Of a DNA stretch of 58,292 nucleotides, positions 1-9,953 are shown one piece after another; position 1 is the stretch's first letter, and each line of letters begins with the position of its first letter. The position numbers and the translations under genes were made by a program. The DNA is from Parachitinimonas caeni (lineage in GTDB: Bacteria; Pseudomonadota; Gammaproteobacteria; Burkholderiales; Chitinimonadaceae), in NCBI RefSeq assembly GCF_030129945.1, contig NZ_JARRAF010000029.1, positions 1 through 58,292 on the forward strand, in the 5' to 3' direction. The notes below the pieces were generated by a model that ran no database searches, had not been told where the DNA came from, and worked only from the letters and a program-made list of their open reading frames with translations.

Positions 1-2
1 TG

Positions 3-1196
3 TCCGAATCCGACTACCGCTCCGGTGGCGGCGAGTGGGAAGCCCAGGTCGATATCCAGGCCCTGCCCTCCAACCTGCCGTTCCGGCCCGAGCGCAGCAC
101 GCCGAAACCCATCGTGCAAGGCCCACAGACGGCCGTCATCGTCGGCCCGGCTGGCGAAGAGATCTGGACCGACGAACATGCGCGGGTCAAGGTGCAATTC
201 CACTGGGACCGGCGCGGCAAGAAGAACGATCAGTCCAGCTGCTGGGTACGGGTGTCGCAACCCTGGGCCGGCCAGAACTTCGGCATGGTGGCGATTCCGC
301 GCATCGGTCAGGAAGTGGTGGTCAGCTTCCTCGAAGGCGACCCGGATCAACCGCTGATCACCGGCCGCGTCTACAACGCTGACCAGATGCCGCCGTGGGA
401 CTTGCCCGGCAACAAGACCCAGTCCGGCATTCTCAGCCGCTCCAGCCAGGGCGGCCACTACGACCACGCCAACGCTTTGCGCTTCGAAGACAAGAAGGGC
501 GCGGAAGAAGTCTGGCTGCACGCCGAGAAGGATCAGCGGATCGAGGTCGAGCATGATGAGAGCCATTGGGTCGGCAATGACCGGCGCAAGACCATCGACC
601 GCGATGAGACCACCATTGTCCACCGCCACCGCACTGAGACGGTGGATGGCAATGAAACCATCACCGTTCACCAGAACCGGACGGAGACCGTCGATCACAA
701 CGAGACGATCAGCATTGGGGATAACCGGACGGAAGACGTGGGCAAGAACGAGACCATCCACATCGGCGGTAATCGGTCGGTCACCGTGGATAAGTCGGAA
801 GACATCACCATCGCCCGCAACAAGAAGGATGACATCGGCTCGAACCTCACCCTCACCGTGGGCAAGATGAAAACCGAAACCATCGGCATGGCCTCGGTCG
901 AGACGGTGGGGCTGGCCAAGATGAGCAATATTGGCGCCGGGTACAGCCTGAATGTCGGCGCCGGCATGCTGACCATGGTGGGGATGACGCACAAGGAAAT
1001 CGTCGGCACCAGCCGTACGATTTCGGCGGGCAAGGAAGTAACGATCGACGCCGGGGACAAACTGACGCTGGTTTGCGGTGAAGCCCGCATCATGCTGACC
1101 AAGGATGGTAAGGTCTACATCAATGGCACCCAGTTCGAGTTTGCGGCAACGGGAGAAGTCAATGTCAGCAGCGGCAAGGATATCAACCTGAACTGA
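3..1196 (+). CDS. vgrG: Type VI secretion tip protein VgrG, C-terminal part (5' truncated by window edge)
   Basis: The reading frame is open from base 3, so the N-terminal half (gp27-like) lies outside the window. What remains starts in the gp5-like OB-fold region: the stretch at nt 90-215 ([36 protein letters not shown]) is highly characteristic of VgrG proteins. It is followed by a run of short NRTETV/NETI-type beta-helix repeats (nt about 590-800), the needle-like trimer shaft that pierces target membranes. The end is short ([12 protein letters not shown]) with no large C-terminal effector extension, so cargo is probably carried by the adaptor and PAAR-type proteins encoded just downstream. 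The family is clear; only the truncation limits the call. Confidence 0.95.
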   Translation, partial: SESDYRSGGGEWEAQVDIQALPSNLPFRPERSTPKPIVQGPQTAVIVGPAGEEIWTDEHARVKVQFHWDRRGKKNDQSSCWVRVSQPWAGQNFGMVAIPRIGQEVVVSFLEGDPDQPLITGRVYNADQMPPWDLPGNKTQSGILSRSSQGGHYDHANALRFEDKKGAEEVWLHAEKDQRIEVEHDESHWVGNDRRKTIDRDETTIVHRHRTETVDGNETITVHQNRTETVDHNETISIGDNRTEDVGKNETIHIGGNRSVTVDKSEDITIARNKKDDIGSNLTLTVGKMKTETIGMASVETVGLAKMSNIGAGYSLNVGAGMLTMVGMTHKEIVGTSRTISAGKEVTIDAGDKLTLVCGEARIMLTKDGKVYINGTQFEFAATGEVNVSSGKDINLN

Positions 1197-1276
1197 GCTC
1201 CCAGCTCGTGTATTGACCAAAACAATCAGGCCGGCCGCAGCCCCGTGCTACGAACGCCGCCACAGAGGGAGTCGTG

Positions 1277-2443
1277 ATGGAATTCAGCAATCTGACGCCG
1301 TTTCCGGCCATGAATTTTGCGGCACTCGACCAGAACGACAATGGCTTTGAAGTCGTGGTGGCGCGCTTCACGTTTGATTTGCAGATGATCGACCCGGCGC
1401 AAGGCTTGGCCCGGTTGGTTCTGGCCGACGAGCAAAGCCCGCTGCTGATGGAAGACCAGTATTACGGCGAACCCAATGTCAGCACATTGCGGGCGGAAAG
1501 CGATCTGGCGCCATTCAAACCCAAGTGTGATCTGATTGTGGTTGGCCACGGCCATGCGCCACAGGGCAAGCCGCAAGCGCGCTTTCAGGTGGGGGTGCAG
1601 CTGGGCAGCGTGCGCAAGGTGCTGAGCGTCTGCGGGCCGCGCAGCTGGAAGCACACCTTGGGCGGCTGGGTGCTGAGCGAGCCGGAGCCGGTGAGCCGCG
1701 TGCCGTTACGCTACGAATACGCCTACGGCGGAGATTGCCAGTCAAAGAAAGATCCGCAACGGCGCGAAAGCTATCCTTACAACCCGCTGGGCCGAGGCTT
1801 TCACCCCGCCTGGTTCATTGACGAATTCAAACCGGAGCAACTGCCGGCCCCCCAGATCGAATCCCCGCAAGCGCCGTTACAACGGTTTGACCAGCCACTG
1901 CCGCCTGAGGGCTTCGGCGCCTTTGGTAAAGCCTGGCAACCTCGTCTGCCCCTGGCCGGCAGCTACGACGCGCAATGGGTGAAAGAGCGCCACCCCTTTC
2001 TGCCGGAAAACTTTAACTTTGCCTACTGGAATGGCGCCCATCCCGATCTGCAGCTGCCCTACCCCAGGGGGGATGAAGACATCGTGTTGGCCAATCTGCT
2101 GCCGGCCGATACGGCCCCTTCCGGCTTGGTGCGCTTTTGCCTGACAGGCGAATTACCCTTTGTGTTCTTCACCACCGGCAGCGGTTTGGGCATGACCCGA
2201 ACCCTGCAGCTGGACACCCTGCTGATTGATTGCGATCAGCGCAAGGTCTACGCCACTTATCGTCTGGCACTGTCTGAAACGCTGGAGATCCGCCAGATCG
2301 AGCTGCGTCATCTCAATCGCAGCGAGTTACCCGCGCAGATCGCCCGCGCCGAGCAATTGAGCAAAGATCCGCAGTCACGGTTTTTCATTCCCCTGCCACC
2401 CGAAGCGCAGCAGGTCCGCGCGGCCGAAATGGCCAGGAGCTAG
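1277..2443 (+). CDS. DUF2169 family T6SS adaptor protein
   Basis: A 388-residue protein opening with MEFSNLTPFPAMNF and a DUF2169-type beta-rich N-terminus, including a conserved RYEYAYGG-like segment (nt about 1710-1735). DUF2169 proteins sit between vgrG and PAAR/effector genes and act as loading adaptors or chaperones that attach effectors to VgrG. The position here, 80 bp after vgrG and 3 bp before a PAAR-like effector, fits exactly. Two starts are possible: GTG 1274 and ATG 1277. The ATG is chosen, with AGAGGGAG at about 1264-1271 as ribosome-binding site. The adaptor role is inferred from family and context, not from catalytic residues. Confidence 0.85.
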   Translation: MEFSNLTPFPAMNFAALDQNDNGFEVVVARFTFDLQMIDPAQGLARLVLADEQSPLLMEDQYYGEPNVSTLRAESDLAPFKPKCDLIVVGHGHAPQGKPQARFQVGVQLGSVRKVLSVCGPRSWKHTLGGWVLSEPEPVSRVPLRYEYAYGGDCQSKKDPQRRESYPYNPLGRGFHPAWFIDEFKPEQLPAPQIESPQAPLQRFDQPLPPEGFGAFGKAWQPRLPLAGSYDAQWVKERHPFLPENFNFAYWNGAHPDLQLPYPRGDEDIVLANLLPADTAPSGLVRFCLTGELPFVFFTTGSGLGMTRTLQLDTLLIDCDQRKVYATYRLALSETLEIRQIELRHLNRSELPAQIARAEQLSKDPQSRFFIPLPPEAQQVRAAEMARS

Positions 2444-2446
2444 CCC

Positions 2447-3775
2447 ATGGCCGAGAACTATGTGAGTCGCAAGGATGGCATGTGGCGGGTGATGTGCATC
2501 GCCCCGGACGTCTGCCTGACTCCGGTGGGCAGCTCGGTGGTGCCGATTCCGTATCAGGTGACGTCGCAGCTATCGGGCTCGACCAGCGTCACCCGTCGCG
2601 TGTTCGTCAACGGCAAGCCGGCCGTGGTCTACGATGCCTCGAAAGTCCCGCAGACCATTGGTGATATGGCGGGCAGCCAGCGCGGCATTGTCTCGGGCAC
2701 GGTTGGTGCCGACACCTGGCCCCTGCTGCGCAGCTTCAATGTTCGCGCCGAAGACCGCTACATCAATCGCCACGACGATCTTTACTACATGAACGGCCGC
2801 TACAACGGCAATGTGGGCGGCAAGAGCAAGGCGGAGCGCTGGCAGTGCCGCAAGCAGCAGATTGAACAGGGCAAGAAGCAAGTCGGTGAAATGCCGCCCG
2901 GCCCCGAACGCGACAAGCTGGCCAACGCCACCGAGCGCTTCGAACGCAATAACACGGCCGTTGAGAAGGCCCGGCTGGCGCAGGACGTCTACGACCCGAA
3001 GAAAGGCCCACCCGAAGGCTGGAACAACATCAGCAACGATAAGGAAGCCCTGGCCAAATACGGCCTCAAACCACAGGATCTGGAGAAAAGCGGCTCCAAC
3101 TTTCGCGCCCAGGTTTACGAGCCAGACCCCAAGGTCTTTGGCAATGACATGAAGCCCACGGTGTCATTCAAGGGCACCGACTTCAACAAGGGCGAAGACT
3201 GGAGCAACAATCTGGCGCAGGGCGTCAACGCCGAGTCGTCGTACTACAACAACGCCGTCAAGATCGGCAACAAACTCAAGCTGTCGGGCGCCGATGCCGA
3301 CATCACCGGTCATTCACTCGGGGGCGGCCTCGCCTCGTCTGCCTCGCGGGCCAGTGGTCTGCCGGCCACCACGTTCAATTCAGCCGGCCTGCACCCGGCC
3401 ACCGTCAATCGCTACGGCGGAACCTCGGTTACTCCCAAGACGGAAAACGTCAAGGCGTATCAGGTGGCAGGCGAGATTCTGACTGGCGTACAGGAGCAAG
3501 GCATTGGTGGCACCCTGTTGACCGCAGGGATTGGCGGCTTGATCGGCGTCGCCACGGGTGGCTCGGCCATTGTCGGCGCCCTGATCGGCGCGGGCGCCAA
3601 GGTGCTACTGTCGGCCTTGATGCCCGATGCCATCGGCAAGAAATATCCCATCCCCGGCCAGGGCGCCAACCCGGTGGCCCGGCATGGTATGGATCAAGTC
3701 ATCGACGGAATTGAAAAACAGAAGCAGGAAGATCAGGCCATTCTGGCCGGTGCCACCGGGGTGCAATGCGGATGA
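2447..3775 (+). CDS. T6SS effector: PAAR-like (DUF4150) domain fused to class 3-type lipase
   Basis: A 442-residue protein. Residues about 1-125 match the PAAR-like DUF4150 domain (CIAPDVCLTPVGSSVVPIPY, then a Thr/Val-rich section) that sharpens the VgrG tip. Residues about 125-200 are charged and probably helical. From about 200 there is an alpha/beta-hydrolase lipase domain with a KGTDF strand and the nucleophile elbow TGHSLGGG, with Ser290 as predicted nucleophile. A glycine-rich hydrophobic stretch (about residues 355-395) could insert in membrane. A late His (ARHGMDQV, about residue 416) may complete the triad. Predicted to be a phospholipase/lipase delivered into rival cells. It follows the DUF2169 adaptor by 3 bp, and its 3' end overlaps the ankyrin-repeat gene by 10 bp, a typical effector-immunity layout. 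Confidence 0.88.
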   Translation: MAENYVSRKDGMWRVMCIAPDVCLTPVGSSVVPIPYQVTSQLSGSTSVTRRVFVNGKPAVVYDASKVPQTIGDMAGSQRGIVSGTVGADTWPLLRSFNVRAEDRYINRHDDLYYMNGRYNGNVGGKSKAERWQCRKQQIEQGKKQVGEMPPGPERDKLANATERFERNNTAVEKARLAQDVYDPKKGPPEGWNNISNDKEALAKYGLKPQDLEKSGSNFRAQVYEPDPKVFGNDMKPTVSFKGTDFNKGEDWSNNLAQGVNAESSYYNNAVKIGNKLKLSGADADITGHSLGGGLASSASRASGLPATTFNSAGLHPATVNRYGGTSVTPKTENVKAYQVAGEILTGVQEQGIGGTLLTAGIGGLIGVATGGSAIVGALIGAGAKVLLSALMPDAIGKKYPIPGQGANPVARHGMDQVIDGIEKQKQEDQAILAGATGVQCG

Positions 3776-4608
3776 AGCGCTCAACCCTGAACTTCCTGAT
3801 CCGTATCCTCCTTCCCATCAGGCACCCCACCCTTAGCCCCTACAGGCTTCTGAGCAGCCTGATCTGCCTGCTGCTCCTGTGCGGTGTGGCCCAGACGCGA
3901 GAACTCACCATGACCCTATCCAATCCATCCAGTTATTTTTCCGGCCGTGCGCTCGACATCGCCCAGGCGATTCGCGACGGCGACAGCCATCGGCTCAAGC
4001 CACTGCTGCAAGGCGTCGACCTCAACCAGTTCGGCCGCAAGAATATGACCTTCCTGTTCTACGCCCTGCAGGAAAAGCAATACGACGCCATCCGCCTGCT
4101 GGTGCAAGCCGGTGCCGACCCGACCCAGCCCGTGCCGGATTTCGGTTCACCGCTGGGGTGGGCCATGAAACTACCGGATGCCCGCCTGCTGGCGGCCATG
4201 CTCGATGGCGGGCTCTCGCCCAATGCGCTGAGTGACGACGAACCGCTCATCTTCTTCAACACCACCGAGGGCTCGCTGGAGCACCTCAAGCTGCTGGTTG
4301 AGCGCGGCGCGGACATCAACGCGGTGGATTCACTCAATGGCACGCCGCTGTATGAGGCGCTGACGGCGATGCAGCTGGATCAGGCCGAATACCTGATCCA
4401 GCGCGGCGCCCGCCACGATACGGCAACACGGAACGGCATCACGATTCCGTTCACCGTCGATACCTTGATCGCGGGTCAGCAATCCGGGTCACCCGCCTGG
4501 AAGAAGCTGAATGAGATCAAAAAGCTATTGATTGAACGCGGCGCCCGCTTTCCGGGCTTGACGCCAGCGGAGGTCAAAGCACGGATGGCCAAACCCGCCA
4601 GCCGTTGA
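3766..4608 (+). CDS. Ankyrin-repeat protein with signal/anchor sequence, candidate immunity protein to the lipase effector
   Basis: About 280 residues. A basic, hydrophobic N-terminus (LLSSLICLLLLCGVAQT, about residues 28-44) suggests export or anchoring in the periplasmic membrane, where a lipase effector would act. The body contains ankyrin repeats, recognisable from segments such as LLVQAGADP, LLVERGADINAVD, NGTPLYEAL and LIQRGARHD. Ankyrin proteins often pair with T6SS lipase effectors as immunity or inhibitor proteins. The gene overlaps the effector's stop by 10 bp, implying translational coupling. An internal ATG at 3772 is an alternative start; starting at ATG 3910 would remove the signal. 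The immunity function is inferred from context. Confidence 0.75.
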   Translation: MRMKRSTLNFLIRILLPIRHPTLSPYRLLSSLICLLLLCGVAQTRELTMTLSNPSSYFSGRALDIAQAIRDGDSHRLKPLLQGVDLNQFGRKNMTFLFYALQEKQYDAIRLLVQAGADPTQPVPDFGSPLGWAMKLPDARLLAAMLDGGLSPNALSDDEPLIFFNTTEGSLEHLKLLVERGADINAVDSLNGTPLYEALTAMQLDQAEYLIQRGARHDTATRNGITIPFTVDTLIAGQQSGSPAWKKLNEIKKLLIERGARFPGLTPAEVKARMAKPASR

Positions 4609-4648
4609 CCGCAATACCCAGTAAAAACGACCAAATACGGGGATCACC

Positions 4649-7600
4649 ATGCCAGGCAACACCATAGGCCAGGCCAGGGGCCAGGCCGGCACGATGGGCG
4701 GACTCTCGGGCGGCGCCAAAACAGCCGACACCAATCCACCCAAGGAAAAAGGCTTTTGGGATAGTTGGGGTGAAACCATTCACACCGCGCTGGATATTGC
4801 CGGCGCCATCCCCGTAGTTGGCATTGTCGCCGATGGCGCCAACGCGGCCATTTACGCGGCAGAGGGCAACTACACCCAGGCCGCCATTTCGGCCGCATCG
4901 GCCGGGGCCAATCTGATTCCCGGCGGCGGCGCCATCATGAAGGGCGGCAAGCTGGCCGTCACGGCAGGCAAGGCCATTGGCAAGCAGGTGCTCAAACAGG
5001 AAGCCAAGCAGGTCGTCAAACAGGCTGTGAAGCAGGAAGCCAAACAGGCTGCCAAGCAAGCGGGTAAACAGGCCGGGAAGCAGGCCGGCAAACAAGCCGG
5101 AAAAGCCGCAGGCAAGAAAGCGGGCGCCCGGGCAGCCAGCGGCCGTGGCGGGGGACGGATCAAGCCCAAGCGCAAGGGCCGCTCCCGCAGGAAAAAGAAC
5201 CAGTGCAAGACCTGTCCGGGCGCCGGCAAGCCGGTCAACCCGATCTACGGCTGCAAGTTTCTCGATGGCGAGATCGACTTCAGTCTGCCGGGCCCATTGC
5301 CACTGGAATGGAGCCGGTCGTATTTTTCCGACAACGCCTACGTCAGCTGGCTGGGCCAAGGCTGGACCCTGCCCTGGTCGGTATCGCTGCTGCAGGAGGC
5401 GGATGCCACGGTCTACCTTGATGAACAAGGCCGCGAGATTGAGTTTCCGCAGCTCGAAGTCGGTGAAGATTTCTTCTCGCCCTACGAGCACACCACCCTT
5501 TCCCGCCCTGCCGAGCATGAGTACCGGCTGGCCGGCGAAGATGGCATCGCCCTGGTGTTCCAGCCACTGGCTGAAGGGGCGAGCCAACTACCGCTTACCG
5601 CCATCGAAGATCGCCACGGTAACCGGATTGCCCTGAGCTATCGGGCCAACGGCCTGCCGCAAACGCTGCGCGACAGTGCCGGTCGCCTGCTCTGGCTGCG
5701 CTTTTCTGAAACCGATGATCCAGCCACCGCAAGACTGCTGCAGGTATCTGAACTGCGGGGCGAGCCGGATCGCGATGGTCGCTACCGTGAAGACCAAGCC
5801 CGATTACTGGTCCGCTACGACTACGACAGCCATGGCGACCTGGTCGCCGTCCACGACAAAAGTGGCGCGCAGACCCGTCAGTACGGCTATCGCAATCATA
5901 TTCTGGTGCGGCACGGCTACCCTGGCGGGCTTGACAGCTTTTATCAGTACGACCGCTACGATGCCGAAGGCCGGGTACTTGAAAACCACACCAGCGATGG
6001 CCAGGTTTGGCGCTTTACCTATCTGCCCGGCGAAACCGTCGTTACTGACGTATTGGGACGGGAAGAACGCTTCCTGTTTGATGAGGAAAACCGCTTTGTC
6101 GGCCATATCAACGCAGCGGGTGGCAAGGCCATCCAGGAACTGGACAGCTACGGCAATCTGAAAGCCCTGACCGACCCGGCCGGCCGCACCACCCGATACC
6201 GCCACGATCCGCATGGCTTGCCGGTGGAAATCAAACTGCCCGACGGTAGCGGTGTACAGGTTGAATACCACCCGCTCTGGCGCAAGCCCGTGGCGCTGAC
6301 CAACGCAGCCGACCAGACCACCACGTTCGATTATGACGAACGCGGCCTGCTGCAGGCGGAAACCGGCCCCGATGGCGCCACCACCCGCTATCAGTACGAC
6401 GACCGTGGCCTGCCGGTGGCCATTACCGATGCCAAAGGCGGCACGGTAAAGCTCGACTTCAACCGCTCGGCGCAACTCGTCTGCCATACCGATTGCTCGG
6501 GCCGTTCCACCCACTACCATTACGATGCCGAACACCGGCTCAGCCGCGTCACCGATGCGGCGGGCCATAGCACCCACTATCACTACGACGCCCAGGACCG
6601 GCTCGACAGCGTTGAACATGCCGACGGCAGCCGCGAGCGCTTTGAATACGATGCCCTCGGCCGGCTGATAGCCCACCACGACCCGCTAGGCCATACCACC
6701 CGATACACCCTCGATGCCGAAGGCCGGCCGCTGGCGCGCACCGACGCCCTCAGCCATGCCCTGGCCTACCGCTACGATCCGGCAGGCCGGCTGGCCGAGC
6801 TCATCAATGAGAACGGCGCCCGCTATCGCTTCCGCTACGACGTGCTGGACCAGCTGATCGACGAGATCAGCTTTGATGGCCGTCGCACCCGCTACCGCTA
6901 CGACCCCACCGGCCTGCCGCTGGAAAAGGTCGAAGCCCCGGATAGCCCGCACACCATCGTCACCCACTACCAGCGCGACGACATGGGCCGGCTGATCGAG
7001 AAGATCACCGCTGGCAGCCGTACCCGCTATGGCTATGACGTGCTTGGCCGGCTCACGCTGGCGCGTAATGCGCACAGCCAGGTCAACTTTGCCTACAACT
7101 TGGCCGGCCATATCGCCAGCGAAACCAGCATCATCGAAGGCGATGAACAAACGCTGACACACCGCTACGACCCACTCGGCAACCGCATTGCCACCCAGCT
7201 GCCCGACGGCCGCAACCTCAACTGGCTCTACTACGGCTCGGGCCATCTGCATCAGGTTAATCTTGATGGTGAAGTCATCAGCGATTTCGAGCGCGACACC
7301 CTGCACCGTGAAATCAGTCGCAGCCAGGGCAGCCTCGAAAGCCGCTTCCGCTACGATGCGATTGGCCGTCTGATCGGCCAGCGCACCACCAGGGTCGGCC
7401 GCCGCAGCGAGCTGCCGCAGGCAGGCTGGGAAGCGCTGGGCGGACCATCGCGGCCAGGCGCTGGCGAGCAGCTGCTCGGTCGGGACTACCACTACGACGC
7501 AGCCGGCCATCTGCTGGGCATCGACGACCACCGCCAGGGTAGCCGCCGCTATCAATACGACCCGCTCGGCCGGCTGACCCAGGCCGGCGATGAACGCTTT

Positions 7601-8929
7601 GCCTTCGACCCTGCCCACAACCTGCTCGACCCGAGCGAGCCAAGCCCTGCCCCCCTTACAGCCAAACCGGCCGTCGAAGCCGACAGCGAGGCCCAGCACC
7701 GCGCCTGGGTGCAGAAAGTGCTGGCCGACCCCGGCTACAACCCGCTTTTCGACGACAGCCCGCGCGACTGGACGCCCGATGACCACACCGCCATCGGCAG
7801 TAACCGTCTGCATGTGCATCGCGACCGGCGCTACTGCTACGACCCGCACGGCAACCTCATCGAAAAGAAAATCGGTGGGCATACCGTCATCCACTTTGAA
7901 TACGATGACGAGCACCAGCTCACGGCAGCCCACATCAACCGGCACGGCGTACGCCAGACCGTGCGCTACCGCTACGACCCGTTCGGCCGACGCATCCAGA
8001 AGCGCGACCGCTTCGGCGCCACCCGCTTCACCTGGGACGGCAACCGCCTGCTCTCCGAAGTCCGGGGCCAACACCGCCGCACCTGGCTTTATCAGCCGGA
8101 CAGCTTCGAACCGCTGGCCCAGCTCGACAGTGTCTTCGCCAGCGACGGCACCGCGCTTGAAAGCCACCATCGCATCTTGCACTACCACACCGACCAGATC
8201 GGCACCCCGCACGAATTGACCGACCACGCCGGCCAGATCGTCTGGCGCACGCACTATGCTGCCTGGGGCAACACAGTTGTTATCGAGCAAAGCGAAGACC
8301 CTCACTTCGGCCCCGCCCATCAACCCCTGCGTTTTCAGGGCCAGTACTACGACGCCGAAACCGGCCTGCACTACAACCGCTTCCGCTACTACGACCCCGA
8401 CATCGGCCGCTTTGTCACCCAAGACCCCATCGGCCTCGCCGGCGGCGACAACCTGTACCAGTACGCACCGAATCCGAATGATTGGGTGGATCCGCTGGGG
8501 CTCCAGAAACTACCAGGAGGGTGCAACTGCTGCATTGATGCGCTCAAAGGTCAGGCTGGCATTTACCACGTTGAAGCCGGCGGAAAGGTCTACACTGGTC
8601 AGGCCGTGGATTTGGCAGAGCGCTTGACCAACCCCAGCCATGAAAAGCTGAGAAGCCTACTGGCAGATCCTGCCGCAAAGGTCACCGTTTACAAGGTAGA
8701 TTTAGGTTCGGCGAGCACAAAGAGTGAGAAAAGGCATGTGCTCTCCTACTTCGAGCAAAAGGTCATGGACAAAAAAGGCAATGTCTCGATTAAAGAGGCG
8801 CAGAAATTAGGTACAACAACGAATTCAATCAATGATATTCGTGGAGCCTCAAAGAAAAAGTACAACAAGTTTAAAGGTGAGGCTCAAGCGCATGGAGCTA
8901 AATTCACCAAAGCGAAAAAGCTTTGCTAG
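4649..8929 (+). CDS. Rhs-family T6SS effector with GIY-YIG-like C-terminal toxin tip
   Basis: A 1426-residue polymorphic toxin. Residues about 35-110 hold hydrophobic small-residue segments (GAIPVVGIVADGANAAIY), probably for translocation. About 110-190 is a Lys/Gln/Ala repeat (KQAGKQAG units) followed by a basic patch. Next is a DUF6531-like start (CKTCPGAGKPVNP, PLPLEWSRSYFS), then many YD/Rhs repeats (YRYDPxGRL), and the Rhs core end (GQYYDAETGLHYNRFRYYDP ... WVDPLGL) near residue 1285, where the toxin is normally cleaved off. The tip of about 140 residues contains GIY (about 1304), VYTG, DLAERL, an FEQK glutamate and a late Asn (SINDIRG), the layout of GIY-YIG nucleases, so a DNA-degrading toxin is predicted. 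There is no PAAR domain at the N-terminus. Tip codon use is more AT-rich than the core, as expected for exchanged Rhs tips. Confidence 0.9.
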   Translation: MPGNTIGQARGQAGTMGGLSGGAKTADTNPPKEKGFWDSWGETIHTALDIAGAIPVVGIVADGANAAIYAAEGNYTQAAISAASAGANLIPGGGAIMKGGKLAVTAGKAIGKQVLKQEAKQVVKQAVKQEAKQAAKQAGKQAGKQAGKQAGKAAGKKAGARAASGRGGGRIKPKRKGRSRRKKNQCKTCPGAGKPVNPIYGCKFLDGEIDFSLPGPLPLEWSRSYFSDNAYVSWLGQGWTLPWSVSLLQEADATVYLDEQGREIEFPQLEVGEDFFSPYEHTTLSRPAEHEYRLAGEDGIALVFQPLAEGASQLPLTAIEDRHGNRIALSYRANGLPQTLRDSAGRLLWLRFSETDDPATARLLQVSELRGEPDRDGRYREDQARLLVRYDYDSHGDLVAVHDKSGAQTRQYGYRNHILVRHGYPGGLDSFYQYDRYDAEGRVLENHTSDGQVWRFTYLPGETVVTDVLGREERFLFDEENRFVGHINAAGGKAIQELDSYGNLKALTDPAGRTTRYRHDPHGLPVEIKLPDGSGVQVEYHPLWRKPVALTNAADQTTTFDYDERGLLQAETGPDGATTRYQYDDRGLPVAITDAKGGTVKLDFNRSAQLVCHTDCSGRSTHYHYDAEHRLSRVTDAAGHSTHYHYDAQDRLDSVEHADGSRERFEYDALGRLIAHHDPLGHTTRYTLDAEGRPLARTDALSHALAYRYDPAGRLAELINENGARYRFRYDVLDQLIDEISFDGRRTRYRYDPTGLPLEKVEAPDSPHTIVTHYQRDDMGRLIEKITAGSRTRYGYDVLGRLTLARNAHSQVNFAYNLAGHIASETSIIEGDEQTLTHRYDPLGNRIATQLPDGRNLNWLYYGSGHLHQVNLDGEVISDFERDTLHREISRSQGSLESRFRYDAIGRLIGQRTTRVGRRSELPQAGWEALGGPSRPGAGEQLLGRDYHYDAAGHLLGIDDHRQGSRRYQYDPLGRLTQAGDERFAFDPAHNLLDPSEPSPAPLTAKPAVEADSEAQHRAWVQKVLADPGYNPLFDDSPRDWTPDDHTAIGSNRLHVHRDRRYCYDPHGNLIEKKIGGHTVIHFEYDDEHQLTAAHINRHGVRQTVRYRYDPFGRRIQKRDRFGATRFTWDGNRLLSEVRGQHRRTWLYQPDSFEPLAQLDSVFASDGTALESHHRILHYHTDQIGTPHELTDHAGQIVWRTHYAAWGNTVVIEQSEDPHFGPAHQPLRFQGQYYDAETGLHYNRFRYYDPDIGRFVTQDPIGLAGGDNLYQYAPNPNDWVDPLGLQKLPGGCNCCIDALKGQAGIYHVEAGGKVYTGQAVDLAERLTNPSHEKLRSLLADPAAKVTVYKVDLGSASTKSEKRHVLSYFEQKVMDKKGNVSIKEAQKLGTTTNSINDIRGASKKKYNKFKGEAQAHGAKFTKAKKLC

Positions 8930-8938
8930 TGAGCGATT

Positions 8939-9799
8939 ATGGATATTGCAGAAAAAGACTGCCTGGTTAATCCCGAACTGACTTCAGAAACCACTTGGAC
9001 CATGTACTTGCCAGCATCACCCAAGTGGTCCAAAAAATCAGGAGACCTTCCTGGTAATCGATTGAAATGGGGGCAGATCCGCGAAGACGCGGTGAATGCC
9101 AGCAAGTTGATTATTGATGACGAATACGCTGACGAGATCCCAGACGATTTTCCGGGACTGGCAAACTTACTCCAACTGCGCGCTTTGGAATTGGATGCAG
9201 GCTTTGCCAAGAAGATAAAACCGGGCTGCCTTCCCGCCTCTTTAAAACAATTACTTTTTACCGGCGACAGAAAAGCGAGCTGGCCTAAAGCCATAGTGCT
9301 TGAAAATATCTGTCACTTGGGAGCTGGGTCCGTTAAATTCTCGGCATCCAATTTTCCCTATTTACGCCGGCTGGGCATGCATTTAGGCACGGACCGCAAT
9401 CGTCTGGAATTGCTGGGGAGTTATTCTGAGTTAATGCAGCTAGGCCTCACCGCTGTCAACGACAACGAGGTATTTACAGCAATTGCCAGCAACAAGCTGC
9501 AGGGATTGGGTCTCTCTGGCGGTAAACTGATAAGTTTAAATAGCATTCGCCGGTTGGAAAACCTGTCGGAACTTACGCTTTCATTTATGACGGGTCTTCA
9601 GGATATTACGGCGCTTTCGCAGTTGCCCAATTTAAGGAAATTACATCTTAGTCATTGCAAAAATATCAGGGATTTTTCGGCTATCTTGCAAATGGAACAA
9701 CTGCAGGATTTGACGTTATATGATTGCAATGCCGATGCCGTCTCTAAACTACGTTCACAGATCACCGAAGGCTCGATTGCCAATCTGTTTTTAGCTTAA
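8939..9799 (+). CDS. Leucine-rich-repeat-like protein, candidate Rhs immunity protein
   Basis: 286 residues, starting 9 bp after the Rhs stop codon. The C-terminal two thirds carry degenerate LRR units (LQGLGLSGGKL, LENLSELTLSFM, LPNLRKLHLSHC, MEQLQDLTLYDC). There is no signal peptide, so it is cytoplasmic, the right place to block a nuclease. Base composition is more AT-rich than the flanking genes and resembles the Rhs toxin tip, consistent with tip and immunity gene travelling together. Position immediately after the Rhs tip is the main reason for the immunity call; no characterised immunity family was recognised. Confidence 0.7.
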   Translation: MDIAEKDCLVNPELTSETTWTMYLPASPKWSKKSGDLPGNRLKWGQIREDAVNASKLIIDDEYADEIPDDFPGLANLLQLRALELDAGFAKKIKPGCLPASLKQLLFTGDRKASWPKAIVLENICHLGAGSVKFSASNFPYLRRLGMHLGTDRNRLELLGSYSELMQLGLTAVNDNEVFTAIASNKLQGLGLSGGKLISLNSIRRLENLSELTLSFMTGLQDITALSQLPNLRKLHLSHCKNIRDFSAILQMEQLQDLTLYDCNADAVSKLRSQITEGSIANLFLA

Positions 9800-9842
9800 A
9801 ACCATGCGCCGGGTGACCTTTCGCCGCGTGTTTATTCGTTTT

Positions 9843-9878
9843 AAAAAAAGACGGCGCACGGTTTAGACCGGGCGCCGT
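9843..9878 (-). terminator. Rho-independent terminator of the M66 protease gene
   Basis: Arms ACGGCGC (9851-9857) and GCGCCGT (9872-9878) pair perfectly, with an additional inner CGGT/ACCG pairing. Read on the - strand the stem is followed by a run of seven T residues (9843-9849 on + are A). It lies about 75 bases beyond the protease stop codon. Confidence 0.8.
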
Positions 9879-9953
9879 TTCCAGTTGGAGAACGAGGGAC
9901 TGCTTGCTGATCGGGCAAGGCATCGGCGCTTGCCCAATTCAATGAGGTAGGTA

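Noticed and set aside
6686-8422. 578-codon ORF on the - strand opposite the Rhs gene
   Set aside because: It is the shadow of the repetitive, GC-rich Rhs coding strand. The protein is Val/Ala/Gly-biased without motifs, and the + strand frame has clear Rhs homology.
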